49,177 nt of DNA, taken from Mesotaenium endlicherianum. Its lineage: Eukaryota; Streptophyta; Zygnematophyceae; Zygnematales; Mesotaeniaceae. Position 1 is the stretch's first letter; the number at the start of each line of letters is the position of its first letter. The position numbers and the translations under genes were made by a program. The DNA lies in assembly GCA_009602735.1 (NCBI GenBank), contig WELA01009976.1, positions 284 through 49,460 on the forward strand, written 5' to 3'. This document shows positions 1-10,183 of this stretch, in pieces. The notes beneath the pieces were generated by a model. The model was not told the DNA's origin. It made no database searches and saw nothing but the letters and a program-made list of their open reading frames with translations.

Positions 1-3
1 TAA

Positions 4-2097
4 GACAGTATTGAATTCTTAGGCCACGTTGTCAGTAAGGAGGGCATCAGTGTGGATCCTAAGAAAGTCCAGACCATAAGGGATTGGCCAGTACCACAGT
101 CTGTCTCTGAAGTTAGATCCTTCCTCGGGTTGGCTAACTACTATAGGAGATTTATTGAGAATTATTCCACAAAGGCCAGTAAACTGACTGACCTTACTAA
201 GAAAGACATCGGGTATGTGTGGGGGGAAGAGCAGCAGGCTGCCTTCCAGACCCTTAAAGATGCCCTTTGTTCTGCCCCAGTGCTAGCCGTGTATGACCCC
301 AGCAAACCGGTGCAGGTGGTTACTGATGCCTCTGATTTTGCCATGGGTGCTATTTTGTTGCAGCCTGCTGACAAAACCACAAAGGATGGTAAGGTACGGC
401 AGGAGTGGCATCCTGTGTTGTATGAGTCTATGAAATTTAATCCAGCGGAGATTAATTACTCAGTGCATGATAAAGAGCTGCTAGCTATCATTCATGTACT
501 CAAACAGTGGAGAGCATACTTACATGGTAAAGCTTTTAAGGTGATTACAGATCATCTAGCTCTGACCCACTTTCAGAAGAAGTCCAAGCTGTCGAGGAGG
601 GAGAACCGCTGGAGCCAGATGCTGGAGCAGTTCCAAGTCCAGATCGACTACAAACCAGGGAAGTTGAATCCTGCTGATGCACTCTCTAGAAGACCTGACT
701 TGCAAGAAAGGAACTTTAGTCAGCATGCTGTAGATAAAGTCCTGTGTGCACTCACTTCACTAAAGGTGAAAAAGTCCTTCCTTGAACAACTTAGGAAAGC
801 CTACCTTTCTGACCCAACATTTGAGCCCAGCCCCACTACTGGTGTGTGTCGTGCTACTGCACTCGGGTATAAGCTCAAGGGAGGGGTCTGGGTGACTGAA
901 ACCACTTCAGGCAGGCTGAAGCTGGTCATTCCTAATAATTTGGAAATAAGGTCTCTCTTACTGAGTCAAGCTCATGACAGTCTCCTGGGTGGACATTTGG
1001 GGCAGGCCAAAACTGTTGGCAAACTGGCAAAACATTATCATTGGGAGGGGTTACCCCGGGAGGTCTTGAAATATGTCAAGTCCTGTGACCAGTGTCAGAG
1101 AAATAAGTCTCGGCACACACCACCCGGAGGTCTCTTGCAACCGCTACCCATCCCAGCGGGACGCTGGGAAACTATATCCATGGACTGGGTGGTCTCACTA
1201 CCAAGAACTGCCAACGGGCATGATTCAATACTGGTAGTCGTGGATAAACTGACAAAAATGGTCATTTTTATCCCCACAACTGTCAAAGTGACTGCACTCG
1301 AAACAGCGAGACAGTTTTACAACCATGTAGTATGCCAACATGGGCTCCCTTCTAATATCATCTCAGACAGAGACTCAAAATTCACCTCTAAGTTCTGGAG
1401 AGCTTTAATGGGGTTAATGGGAGTCAAACAGCTGCTCAGCACAGCAAACCACCCTCAGACTGATGGGCAGACTGAAAGAACTAACCGAGTTCTGCAGGAG
1501 GTGCTGAGAGCATATATTAACCAAAAACAAGATAATTGGGATGACCTGTTGCCTCAAATTCAGTTTGCGGTCAACAGTGCGGTGCACGCGTCAACGGGCA
1601 AAACTCCTTTTGAACTCAGCCTGGGTAGAGTCCCTAGGTCTCCTCTAGATGTGCTAGGGGAATCCTTAACTCGCCCTGAAGGGATTGACAACCCCGTCTC
1701 CCTCCAGTTAACTCAGGAGTTTGCTGACACCCTGTCAGAAGTCCAACGAAACTTGCACACGGCCCAGCAAAACCAACAAAAATACGCTAATCAACACCGT
1801 CGTGAACTGACATTTTCCAAGGGAGATTTAGTCAAACTGCATTCTGAGCACCTGTACCTCCCTGGTGTGGTCAAGAAAAAACTTGGCCCTGTCTGGGTCG
1901 GTCCCTATTCGGTGGTCCGTCGTGTCGGTCAGAATGCTTACAAACTGAACATGTCAGCTGAATACAAGGGGCACCCGGTCTTTAATGTCTCCTTCCTGGA
2001 ACCGTACATCAAAGGTGATACACTGTTCACAGGTCGGTTCCCTGTCCAACCGGGACCGGTCCCCGCTGTCCGGGACAGCGACCTTGAGGAATATTAG
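4..2097 (+). CDS. pol: Pol polyprotein fragment: RT C-terminus, RNase H, integrase
   Basis: The frame is open from base 4; bases 1-3 read TAA in the same frame, so the window edge may hold a broken codon. The start matches the end of an RT thumb (EFLGHVVS, then DPKKVQ and [12 protein letters not shown]). RNase H follows with acidic positions in [19 protein letters not shown] and ITDHLAL. The integrase has an HHCC zinc domain ([11 protein letters not shown] to CDQC) and a core with D378, D439 and E475 counted from the codon at 52, spacing D-x60-D-x35-E, so the catalytic triad is complete. A GPY/F-like segment ([12 protein letters not shown]) precedes the TAG at 2095-2097. The product would copy and integrate element cDNA. 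Apart from the terminal stop this stretch looks intact, which suggests a fairly young element. Confidence 0.9.
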   Translation, partial: DSIEFLGHVVSKEGISVDPKKVQTIRDWPVPQSVSEVRSFLGLANYYRRFIENYSTKASKLTDLTKKDIGYVWGEEQQAAFQTLKDALCSAPVLAVYDPSKPVQVVTDASDFAMGAILLQPADKTTKDGKVRQEWHPVLYESMKFNPAEINYSVHDKELLAIIHVLKQWRAYLHGKAFKVITDHLALTHFQKKSKLSRRENRWSQMLEQFQVQIDYKPGKLNPADALSRRPDLQERNFSQHAVDKVLCALTSLKVKKSFLEQLRKAYLSDPTFEPSPTTGVCRATALGYKLKGGVWVTETTSGRLKLVIPNNLEIRSLLLSQAHDSLLGGHLGQAKTVGKLAKHYHWEGLPREVLKYVKSCDQCQRNKSRHTPPGGLLQPLPIPAGRWETISMDWVVSLPRTANGHDSILVVVDKLTKMVIFIPTTVKVTALETARQFYNHVVCQHGLPSNIISDRDSKFTSKFWRALMGLMGVKQLLSTANHPQTDGQTERTNRVLQEVLRAYINQKQDNWDDLLPQIQFAVNSAVHASTGKTPFELSLGRVPRSPLDVLGESLTRPEGIDNPVSLQLTQEFADTLSEVQRNLHTAQQNQQKYANQHRRELTFSKGDLVKLHSEHLYLPGVVKKKLGPVWVGPYSVVRRVGQNAYKLNMSAEYKGHPVFNVSFLEPYIKGDTLFTGRFPVQPGPVPAVRDSDLEEY

Positions 2098-2276
2098 GTC
2101 GATGAGATTTTAGACGCTCGCTCGGTCCGTCGATCGTCTAAATATGTCATGAAATACCTCATTCGATGGAAGGGTTACGATGCCTCTGGGGACACTTGGG
2201 AGTTTAAGGACCACTTGACCAATGCCAAAGGGGCGTTGACACGGTTCCACCTTCGGGCCGCTGGAGTCCCTCCATA
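2098..2276 (+). pseudogene. Chromodomain tail of integrase, separated by in-frame TAG
   Basis: Directly after the TAG at 2095-2097, and in the same frame, the DNA encodes VDEILDARSV, then KYLIRWKGYD, then DTWEF, ending at TAA 2274-2276. This is a chromodomain: the VxxILD strand, the WKGY core and the W-E of the terminal helix are all visible. In chromoviruses this domain reads methylated histone H3 and directs integration to heterochromatin. The interrupted codon falls where chromodomains usually have Gln or Glu (EY-stop-VDEIL), so CAG-to-TAG or GAG-to-TAG is a simple explanation. Stop readthrough is possible but unproven. Confidence 0.8.
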
Positions 2277-2304
2277 ACTGTCATTTCAGTTGACACGGGA
2301 AGGT

Positions 2305-2344
2305 GACAGGCGGTCCTGTCTCCATTTAAGTTGGAGGGGAAAAT
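2305..2344 (+). other. First hairpin plus polypurine tract
   Basis: A 6-bp stem (2305-2310 with 2315-2320, loop CGGT) is followed by a purine-rich block at 2328-2344 that begins AAGTTGGAGGGG. The block closely matches the PPT next to the 3' LTR (AAGTTGGAGGGA at 4322). It lies between the chromodomain and the extra ORF, so the element carries two PPT-like sites, as some retroviruses do with a central PPT. An LTR relic starting near 2349 is the alternative. Confidence 0.5.
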
Positions 2345-2368
2345 ATATGACAGTTAGTGAGCGAGAGC

Positions 2369-2376
2369 GATAAAAA
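2369..2376 (+). promoter_or_regulatory. TATA-like box upstream of extra ORF
   Basis: GATAAAAA lies about 70 bp before a good splice donor and 176 bp before the ATG of the extra ORF. It could drive a separate subgenomic transcript. This is motif-level evidence only. Confidence 0.3.
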
Positions 2377-2440
2377 CACACTCATACGTTTATGTGTAGC
2401 GCATCGCAACTACGTCAACTTTTAGCAATCATCCTGTAAG

Positions 2441-2543
2441 GTAAACAGCAGCGAAGCCACTATACTAAATACTAACATACTTCCTGCAATCCCTATGACA
2501 AAGGTCCATATCCTACTAACTTGTGCCCTGGTTACATGTGCAG
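2441..2543 (+). other. Predicted 103-nt intron in the leader of the extra ORF
   Basis: The donor is AAG|GTAAAC (GT at 2441). There are two consensus TACTAAC branch sites, at 2470-2476 and 2514-2520; the second lies about 24 nt before the acceptor TGTGCAG (AG at 2542-2543). The ORF ATG follows one base after the acceptor, at 2545. A donor, branch site and acceptor this well formed, ending at the start codon, argue that the extra ORF is expressed from a spliced RNA. An upstream donor in the 5' leader could also pair with this acceptor. Confidence 0.55.
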
Positions 2544-2544
2544 G

Positions 2545-4221
2545 ATGGCGCCCACCACACAAAAGGAGGACAGAAAGCGCAAGGCAGAAGAAGCCAGGAG
2601 GACAATGGAGCAATACCAGAAGGAGCTGGCGGCGACGTCCCTCACCAGGAGAGAACAAGAAAGGGTCCGCAAGCAACAAGAGGCGGCAGAAGAGGCACAG
2701 AGGAAGAAGGATCAGGAAGCGGAAAACCTCAGGAAGGCTGAGGAGGAGAGACAGAAGAAACAGCAAGAAGAAGCGGCAGCGGCAGAAGAGGAGAAAAGAA
2801 AAAAGATTGAAGCGGACAGACAGAAGAGCTTGGCCACTTACAGGTATACTGTGGTGGGTGGCCAAAACTTCGATAACCTGAAGGAAGCATTGCTGGCAGC
2901 CCAGGAGATCAACAGGCTGGAACAGACAACACTGCTACAGAAGGAAGGAGCTACAGCACTGGACAGGTACATCGAGACACACACCGGCGTGGTCCTTTAC
3001 GAAGATTATGCTAAGATGGTGGGCTATACAGCAGAGCAGGCCCGGTATCTCGCAGATGATTCAGAGGACAAGCCGGTCCCCATACCGGGAATAGTGGGAG
3101 ATCAGAGACTCATCCGGATGGTGAGCATGCGGCCCGATAGCTTTAAGGATACGGTATTCTACCTCACACTCCTGCCAGCTTACAATGAAGTTGAGAGAAG
3201 GAGCTGGGAGTACTTGGCCAGGGAAGCAGGACAGCAGATGTTCTCTCCCCACTGGTTCCCGTGTAAACTGAGGAAGGCTGAGCACGGACCCCAGTACTAC
3301 CAGCAGCCAACAGACTGGAGGTGGATGACCGTCACAAATAAGAAGCAGGAGTGTGACCGAGCCCAACCGGATGACTTCCACTATGGCCTAGACGGCTATC
3401 TCATCCTACCACCTCACATTGCCCCTTGGGACCCCAGGCTGAATGGATGCCTGAGCAATATGAATGCAGAGACCAAGGAACATAGGAGGAGGGGAAGAGA
3501 GTACTTCTCTAAGGGAAAGCATGCCTTTGTCAAATGGGCAAAGAATGCAGGCCGGATAGATATCAGTAGGCTGAAGGCCAAGCAACCTCCAGCGCGCCCT
3601 AAGAAAGGGAGGTCGGTAGACTACTCCATGTCTACTAGGGAGCAGGACGACTTAGTGGACGAGACCCCTACTCTCTCCGAGGAGGAGGATGAGGAGGATG
3701 AGGAAGAAGAACAAGGCAGAGGAGAAGCATCAGCAGCAGGTACTCAGGATACCCAGGGACAGGCAGTGGCACTTCCTAAAGAACCACGATCAGGTGTGTG
3801 GAATGTGATCCCCGTTATGGCGACAACTGGACCCCGCGCTCGCTCCCCCAGCCCACCTGCCCAAGCAGGGGAAGAAGCTGATCTGACTGTACTGGGCAGC
3901 AGACACAGACAGAAATCCCCAGAGGACAGGGGTGCCAGAAGAGGGACACGCGGGTGGGCCAGAGGTATGCCAGCCTCCCCCTCCGCTCAGGGGCATGTAC
4001 CTCTAGCCAATGTATTTCAGCATCCTACTGGAATGCCTGTCTATGTGGGAATCAACACCCAAATAGTTGAAGAGCAGGCCACCATCCTCCGTTCTCCCCG
4101 AGGGCCAACTTTAGAGCAAACAGGGTTCTTTAGAAGGCCAGCTGACAGACCTAGAGGGCTGTCCAGATCTAGGTCCAGATCTCCGTCTCCTGACCCTGAA
4201 GCCCCAGGAACAACCCCTTAA
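2545..4221 (+). CDS. Additional element ORF: coiled-coil protein with acidic and RS-rich tail
   Basis: The protein is 558 aa from the ATG at 2545; I chose this start because it directly follows the predicted acceptor. Residues of about 5-105 are Glu/Lys/Arg/Gln-rich heptads typical of a long coiled coil. Residues of about 110-340 look globular and aromatic-rich (for example YYQQPTDWRWMTV and HYGLDGYLILPPH). An acidic run (EEEDEEDEEEE) follows, then a Pro/Ser-rich tail ending in SRSRSRSPSPDPE. I recognise no known domain, transmembrane segment or signal peptide, so it is not an obvious envelope protein. The motif HVPLAxVxQHPxGMPVYV is shared with the copy at 40030-40304, so the frame has been maintained as protein. 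It could be a second structural or RNA-binding protein; its function is unknown. Confidence 0.75.
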   Translation: MAPTTQKEDRKRKAEEARRTMEQYQKELAATSLTRREQERVRKQQEAAEEAQRKKDQEAENLRKAEEERQKKQQEEAAAAEEEKRKKIEADRQKSLATYRYTVVGGQNFDNLKEALLAAQEINRLEQTTLLQKEGATALDRYIETHTGVVLYEDYAKMVGYTAEQARYLADDSEDKPVPIPGIVGDQRLIRMVSMRPDSFKDTVFYLTLLPAYNEVERRSWEYLAREAGQQMFSPHWFPCKLRKAEHGPQYYQQPTDWRWMTVTNKKQECDRAQPDDFHYGLDGYLILPPHIAPWDPRLNGCLSNMNAETKEHRRRGREYFSKGKHAFVKWAKNAGRIDISRLKAKQPPARPKKGRSVDYSMSTREQDDLVDETPTLSEEEDEEDEEEEQGRGEASAAGTQDTQGQAVALPKEPRSGVWNVIPVMATTGPRARSPSPPAQAGEEADLTVLGSRHRQKSPEDRGARRGTRGWARGMPASPSAQGHVPLANVFQHPTGMPVYVGINTQIVEEQATILRSPRGPTLEQTGFFRRPADRPRGLSRSRSRSPSPDPEAPGTTP

Positions 4222-4298
4222 GGTGACACGCTGAAGAGGCAGTCAGTAAGGGAGGCTGGTCAGGTTCAGTTCCCTTATTTAAAATTTCTGCAGTTTAA

Positions 4299-4334
4299 TG
4301 TTGTCGAGGCGACAACAAGTTAAGTTGGAGGGAT
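4299..4334 (+). other. Second hairpin plus polypurine tract, next to 3' LTR
   Basis: A perfect 8-bp stem TGTTGTCG-AGG-CGACAACA (4299-4317) is followed by AAGTTGGAGGGAT, which abuts the LTR. The purine block is the plus-strand primer site expected just upstream of a 3' LTR. The same hairpin and PPT recur at 39945-39980 (minus strand) and, in variant form, at 44265-44309 and 45147-45182. Confidence 0.75.
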
Positions 4335-5053
4335 TGTAATGAATCAGTATATTAGTGGATATAATATTCATTTAAATATAATAGTTAATTAAGTTCAGCC
4401 TGCTGAACTTTAGTTAATAGTCAGTCTGCTGGACTTTACATAATTATCAGTTTAATGACTCAGCCGAAAGCAGCAGGCTGAAGTCAACTTAAGTCAGCTT
4501 GCTGACACATTCTTTGACAGCCAGCTGACTTCCGTACTCGGTAGCAGCGAACTGCCTTGATATGCATCTAAGTGCGATATGCTAGATGAATAGCCAGATG
4601 ACATCCCTATGATGGATGGCTATTCGGGATGATGGGAGATGGCGGTGGATTTGGTTAACCGAGGTCCTACCAACGTGGTTAACTCCCGGGTAGGCGGTGC
4701 CATCGCACTGACCGTTGAACAGTAAACTCATTCCATGTACATATGCTAGGCATTGCTCTCGAGTTCGGCATTCGGAAACGAGGCCAACTCTCTTGTACAG
4801 CTTACTGAGAGAGATCTGAATCCAAGGCGAGAAGCCATTGATACGCACTGTCTTCTAACCTTGCTTATGTATGAGTTTACTGATTTGCATCATTGATGCT
4901 AGTTTACTCGCATTTGACTTACGAGTATTATTCCCTGCTAGTGTGTTATTCTTTGCCGTTTAACTAGTTAACGGAAATACCATAAAGATTACTTGCTGAT
5001 ATAAAGATCTTTATTAATTATTAATCGCCTAATTGGTAAGACAATTCATTTCA
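4335..5053 (+). repeat. Family-A 3' LTR
   Basis: It is 719 bp, starts TGTAATGAATC and ends close to GATTCATTTCA, giving 11-bp imperfect terminal inverted repeats of the TG...CA type. A TATA motif (TATAAAG, 5000-5006) lies near the 3' end, implying short R and U5 regions. Full-length copies are at 5872-6590 and 39229-39944 on the other strand. Confidence 0.85.
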
Positions 5054-5369
5054 CTATCCGCAATAATGAAAGTAAAAATTAAATAATTAATCACTGATTA
5101 ATTACCTTATTCCTTCATATTTGATTGAGGTAACATTATGATTAAGTACGTCGTACTATTGCGAAGTAAGCAAATTACTTTACGATGCTTTTTGCAATAG
5201 CATCTTGGTCGTTTCGCCAATCGACCAGGAATTAGTCTGCACACGCGTGTGGCGATTAATTCAGTAAGATGCAATCACATATCAAATAATATATCGATGA
5301 ATATTGTAACGTTTTTTAGGTAAGTAGGAAAGCGTCCCAAATACGCCCAAAAAGCTCAAATTTGTTACA
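5054..5369 (-). repeat. Family-C LTR fragment
   Basis: Read on the minus strand it begins TGTAACAAATTTGAGC and matches the first 300 bp or so of the LTR at 33128-33991. Shared blocks include GGCGTATTTGGGACG and GCAAAAAGCATCGTAAAGTAA. It ends exactly at the family-A 3' LTR, so the A element probably inserted into this older LTR. Confidence 0.7.
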
Positions 5370-5617
5370 CTTACAAATATATATGAATCCGCTATTTTGG
5401 ACACAAATCTTATTTTACTCACTCACTATCTGTCCTTTCATCTCTTTCTCTCTTTCTCTCCTTTTCTCCCTCTGTAAATAATTAAAGAAAATTAGAATTT
5501 CAATTGATCTTAGTTAATTATAATATATAGTTAGGCTCACTCCTTTAATATAACTTCTGATTTGTATAATAATTAAACAAACAGTGGCAGGCAAAAGTCT
5601 ATTTTGTCCGTTCTTTC
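5370..5617. other. AT-rich spacer, no gene seen
   Basis: It contains an imperfect pyrimidine run near 5430-5470 (CTTTCTCTC repeats) and AT-rich DNA. I see no coding potential. Confidence 0.5.
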
Positions 5618-5824
5618 ACACATTCTTTGACAATCAATCAACCATCTTAAGCGAACCTAGTGAACTGGCTACTACTATATTTATTGTAATGTGCTCATTA
5701 GATGAATAGCTAGATGAAATCTTCGAAAGATGCCGATTCAAAATGATGCGAGATAAATGTGGATTTGGTAATTTGAGGTCTTATCGACGTGCTTAACTCC
5801 CAAGTAGGTAATGCCACCGCATTC
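5618..5824 (+). repeat. Family-A LTR internal fragment
   Basis: It aligns with the middle of the 4335-5053 LTR (ACATTCTTTGACA through to the AACTCCC-GTAGG-GCCA block), with many substitutions and both ends missing. It is an old decayed copy. Confidence 0.65.
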
Positions 5825-5871
5825 AACTTGCGCAAGGCTCTCCACAACCTTATCTGCGGACTCTCACGCGT

Positions 5872-6590
5872 TGAAATGAATCAACTTACCAATAAGCGAT
5901 TGACAATTAATAAGAGATCTTCATATCAGTAAATAGTTTTTATGGTATTTTCTACTTAACTTAATAATCAGCAAAAGACCACACGACTAGCGTAAGCAAT
6001 ACTCATCAGTCAAATGCAAGTAAACGAGCATCAATCATGCAATTAGTAAACTCATACATAAGCATGGTTAGAAGACATTTCGCACTAATGGCTTCTCGCC
6101 TTGGATTCATATCTTTCCTAGTAAGCGGTGCAAGAGAGTTGGCCTCGTTTCCAAATGCCGAACTCGAGAGCATAACCTAACCTATGTACATCGAATGAAT
6201 TTACCGTTCAACGGCAAGTGCGATGGCACCGCCTATCCGAGAATTAACCACGTCGGTAGGACCTCGGCTAACTATATTCACAGCCATCTCCCATTATCCC
6301 GAATCGCCATTCACCCAAGGGTTTCATGTGGCCATTCATCTAGCATATCACACTTAGATGCATATCTAGGTAGTCCACTAATACCAAGTACGGCAGTCTG
6401 CTGACTGTCAAAAAATGTGTCAGCGAGCTGTCCTATGTTGACTTCAGCTTGCTCCTCTCGGCTGAGTCATTATATTGGATATGACTAAAAGGCCAACAGA
6501 CTTAATATCAACTAAAGTACAATAAACTACACTAAATTAACTATTCTAAGTGAATGAATATTATATCTAGTAGTATACTAATTCATTACA
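5872..6590 (-). repeat. Family-A solo LTR with target-site duplication
   Basis: It is a complete 719-bp LTR on the minus strand (TGAAATGAATC at 5872, ending TTCATTACA at 6590) with no internal sequence. It is flanked by CGCGT (5867-5871) and CGTGT (6591-6595), a 5-bp TSD with one C/T difference at a CpG. The structure is that left by LTR-LTR recombination of a full insertion. Confidence 0.8.
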
Positions 6591-6595
6591 CGTGT

Positions 6596-7835
6596 CATGT
6601 TTGACAGGGCTGCGCTGGTCGTAGACTTGCCACCTGTCAACGTGTCAGAGCGCGCAAGGATGAGAGTTGTTAACAGGTGTCAGCGCAGGGCAACTGCCCC
6701 TGCAACTGTCGTTGCGCAATCATCGTCAGGTGCGGACGTGCGAGCGTGCGGATGGTATTGCGTAGCTTGTCAAAGCACCGGCAGTAAGGTGGCTGCCACA
6801 TGGCATTTGTACCCGTGCTGTGCAGAGACACCAGGTGTGAGCGCCTGAGCGCATAGCACTGCGTCAGCAATCGCGTGTCTGTCGCTACGCCAACGAACGT
6901 ATGTGTGGACGACAGCAACTCGCTCGTCGCGGCTGCAATTGTCGGTAGCTTGCTTCTCTGGTCGATGTTGATGCTTAGAGTGCGTGCAAACGTTGCGCAT
7001 ATGCTAACTGTCGGCGCGAGAGCGTCTATGGCAGGCGCAAATGCAAATAACGCCCCGCATGCATCGTTGTCAGCAACGAACAACGCACGAAGCCGGGAGT
7101 TCTTGACCATGGAAGCAACCAGCGCGTTGCTGATTGCATTGTAGCTAAAGCATATTTGCCACTTGTCAGGCGGCGGGCAACTACATCCAGGCGATGCCGC
7201 CTGCATGCGCTGGCCCCAAGCCGGTGTCGAACCTTCGCGGGTCTACTCTTTCTCGAGGTTGCCCTTTTTCTGCCGACGCACGACCCCCGAAAACCCGACC
7301 TTGCCGCAGTACTTGCTATTGCTCGGATCATTAGTTTGCGCAATGGTGCAGTCCCGGCAAGAATGTCCTATCGTATCGCAAGCCCAGCAACGGTTATCCT
7401 ACGTGGTGGTGGACATGGAGATGCAGTCACGCGGGACGCTGCGCTTTCGTATCGAGGTTTGCATAGCAGGCTTCGCGCCTGCTGCAGCTGCTGAGGCGTG
7501 CAGACAAAGACGGGAGCGACAAAACCTTCTGGTGCACGCCAGTGGACGCCAATCCAACCCTGTCACTAATGTTGCTGCATGCGGTCGCGAGACTATGTTT
7601 TTCACTGCTTTGTAGGCGTTAGCCAACGTGTAGTCAACGCTTGTGCGATCAATGAGAGGTGCAATAGCCCCCTCTCAGGTGTTGCTTGATAGCTTGTAGG
7701 AAGATCTCCGCGGCCTCACGGTCAATGACGATACCCGAATCTTTGCATAGGTGGGCCAAGTGGCGGTGCATCATGCAGATTGTCTCTCCCTTGCTGTGGT
7801 TGAAGTGGTGCAGCTCGTACACCTTTTCACAATTA
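6596..7835 (-). pseudogene. gag: Decayed retrotransposon gag with CCHC zinc knuckle
   Basis: On the minus strand 7348-7389 encodes a retroviral zinc knuckle, CWACDTIGHSCRDC, with the exact C-x2-C-x4-H-x4-C spacing. Upstream on that strand, about 7670-7820, is a helical capsid-like segment (YELHHFNHSKGETICMM, then DREAAEIFLQAIKQHLRGG). The frame changes several times, so it is not functional. Downstream sequence to 6596 is probably the rest of the gag/protease region but shows no clear motif. It is bounded by family-A LTR DNA on both sides, and the solo LTR inserted into it. GC content is higher than in its neighbours. Confidence 0.55.
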
Positions 7836-7837
7836 AA

Positions 7838-8056
7838 TTATACAGAGAGTTGGCCTCATTTTCAAATGTCGAACTCGATTAGCTGCTAGCATGTATATGT
7901 GGAATGAGTTTACAATTCAACAACAAGGCGATGGCACCACCTTGCCAAGAGTTAGTTAGCCTTGTTGGCACGACATTTGCTAACCAAGCCCACAACCATC
8001 TCCCATCATTTCGAATTGCTATTCGCCTACAGTTTTATCTGGCCATATCGCAACAA
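7838..8056 (-). repeat. Family-A LTR fragment
   Basis: Read on the minus strand it matches the central LTR region (the block preceding GAGTTGGCCTC and the AACTCATTCCAC-like segment). It is about 220 bp, truncated at both ends and diverged. Confidence 0.6.
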
Positions 8057-9814
8057 TCCACATATTTGGCTTTTATTAGATTACTAAATATCGTTACAAT
8101 TTTGATGGTCTTGATTGCTTGTGTATATGGTATATTAAGGATGTACCATATGTTGGTTTGTCATGTGGCAAGTAACAAAGAGCGTAGTGATGTGTATGTA
8201 TGTATACATTATTGCTCAATGTTTTGCAGTAGTTTGTAACTCGTATACAATTGTGTATTGTAACATATTCGTGACCAACTCACTTTATCGCGTGCAAGCA
8301 TATTAAGTAATATATGAATGTATTTATGACTTGATGCTTCACAATATTGCAAGCTTATTTGAGTATCTGCATGCGTGTATACATATGAGCTATATTTTGC
8401 ATTATTGCATCGCATAAATGCATAGTTCGTAAGAGTATATACACACAGGTATATATACGGGCTATACTTTGCATATTGCGACGAGCAATATTGAAATTCT
8501 GATGGACCTTGTCATTGCTATTTTTTGAAAAGCATGCTTCAAGCAGCTTATAAACTTAACGCAAGCAATGGGTAGAGCTTAGCTGGTCGTCCCCAACTTC
8601 TATTCTCCTTTTGGTATCCAGTCAATGCTGCGCCTGTATGCCTAAATTCAGCAGCCGTTTAAAGAATGGTTGAAATGGTCATGAAAGAATCAGATACAGG
8701 ACTCCGCACAGCATCTTTGTCAATTTAGTAACAATTTCATCTACTCTTCCTCTCAAGGCTTCGAAGTACTTTTGACGACCACGTGTTTTTTTTCAAATTT
8801 CCTCCAATTGCTTTAACGCCACAGACAATCTACCTGTTAAAACAGTCGTGCATGACGCAAAAAAAGGGGTGGATTTTACCACTCCTCTTATCAGCAGAGC
8901 AGCTAGTTTCACTTTCACAACTTCTTCCTGAATTTTAGATTTATAGCTCGCTTTTGCTCTTCTAACGCCTATTCCGAAGTGAGGTTTTCATCCTTTTGAA
9001 ACTGTCAATACGCAACAAAGCGTCATCAGTCAATAACAGAACCAAATTATAAATGACACAGGCTGCGTGTATGAGGCATCTTCCCGGATCCTCTCAAAGA
9101 CATATGTTCATTATATCTCCTCAAACTCTTCACCTAGTGATGGAATACAAATACGAAGTATTAGTATAATAAATACATATTAAAGTTATACGTTTATGAT
9201 GAAAATACGCGCGTATTTCTATTTTCCAAGATTTTTAGTAAAGAGAAAAAGCTTCATAACTTCCACATTACTTCAAAACCTCGAGCGCGTTTGATTGCCA
9301 GTGGTAGAGGTATCAATTTGCTATAAGCAGAAAGTGCTAGAAAAAAGGAGATGATATCAGCATTATACACTTGTCAAAGATTTCTTTTCACGTTTCTTAG
9401 ACGCGTTTTTTTGGTACTTTAAAAATACGTGAAATTACGTGGTATAATCCGATGCTCTTGGACCGGTACGCAAGTATTCCATAACTAGGACTTCTCATAA
9501 GTAAGGGACTTCTTATCAATTTGTTTGCTTAAGCAATTTAGAGACATTTTGGTTTTAGGATTCTCATCCTTTTAATCACTAATCGTCTTGACTGGCGACC
9601 AGAACTTTCTAACTTTAGACCAAGCATTTTGGCATCTGTCCAACTCTCGAACATAATATCGCTTGCTATAAGAGGTCTCACACTTAAAGAAGTCTTGTGA
9701 CCTTTTGTCTTCCGACGTCTGCGCTTGCCACGGGTCGTCAGGTAGCTCAAATATCTCACTCTCTGCTTGACTTTTGTGTTGTACCCTTGTGTAGGCTCCA
9801 AAAGATGGTATGTT
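8057..9814. other. AT-rich DNA without recognisable genes
   Basis: It holds short degenerate internal repeats (for example ATATTTTGCATTATTGCAT near 8390 and a related segment near 8465). No coding domain or RNA gene was recognised. An open frame on the minus strand near 9538-9861 runs into the TRIM element and resembles nothing I know. Confidence 0.4.
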
Positions 9815-9819
9815 CTACC

Positions 9820-9969
9820 TATAGCGATCCAACACGTGGACGGTTGCGACGAGTTTGACATGTCACGTGGGGCGACCCAATGTGACCAAAAAGTGCCGGT
9901 TTGAATTGTATAAGACTATTGGCGCGTGATCAAAGTACCTCGAGTTAACCTTTCGTTCGTATCGCTACA
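9820..9969 (+). repeat. TRIM 5' LTR (150 bp)
   Basis: Roughly three quarters of positions match the 3' LTR by eye, including GGTTTGAATTGTATAAG and CTCGAGTTA. That divergence points to an old insertion. Confidence 0.85.
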
Positions 9970-10183
9970 ATGGTATCGAAGCGCGAACGTACGCAACTGT
10001 GTCCAGGATACCAGGGATCAAGTCCTAGTGAGAACGTAAATGCTTAGGGTGCAAGAGTGGTCGATGGTACAACCGTATGGCGATCTTTGGATCGTACGAA
10101 GAAAGGACACTATCTTGAAACAATGTCCCTCGCGCCGCCGCGGCATAAGTGCCCGAGACTTGCACACGTGTAGGTGGGAGGAG

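Larger units (their letters stand above)
1..5053 (+). mobile_element. Family-A Ty3/gypsy chromovirus, 3' half
   Basis: The 5' half lies outside the window. In order it holds the RT tail, RNase H, integrase, a chromodomain after an in-frame stop, a first hairpin plus PPT, an extra ORF, a second hairpin plus PPT (4299-4334), and a 719-bp 3' LTR. The RT-RNase H-integrase order with a C-terminal chromodomain defines a chromovirus. The ORF between the chromodomain and the 3' LTR is outside the standard plan. Related sequences (LTR, PPT, end of the extra ORF) recur on the minus strand at 39229-40304, which shows that ORF and LTR travel together. Confidence 0.85.

Noticed and set aside
162-380. Minus-strand open frame inside pol
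   Set aside because: It is antisense to conserved RNase H sequence and has no domain of its own.
2422-2865. Minus-strand Leu/Phe-rich open frame that looks like membrane segments
   Set aside because: It is the reverse complement of the Glu/Lys/Arg-rich coiled-coil codons, which always yields Leu/Phe/Ser-rich shadows.
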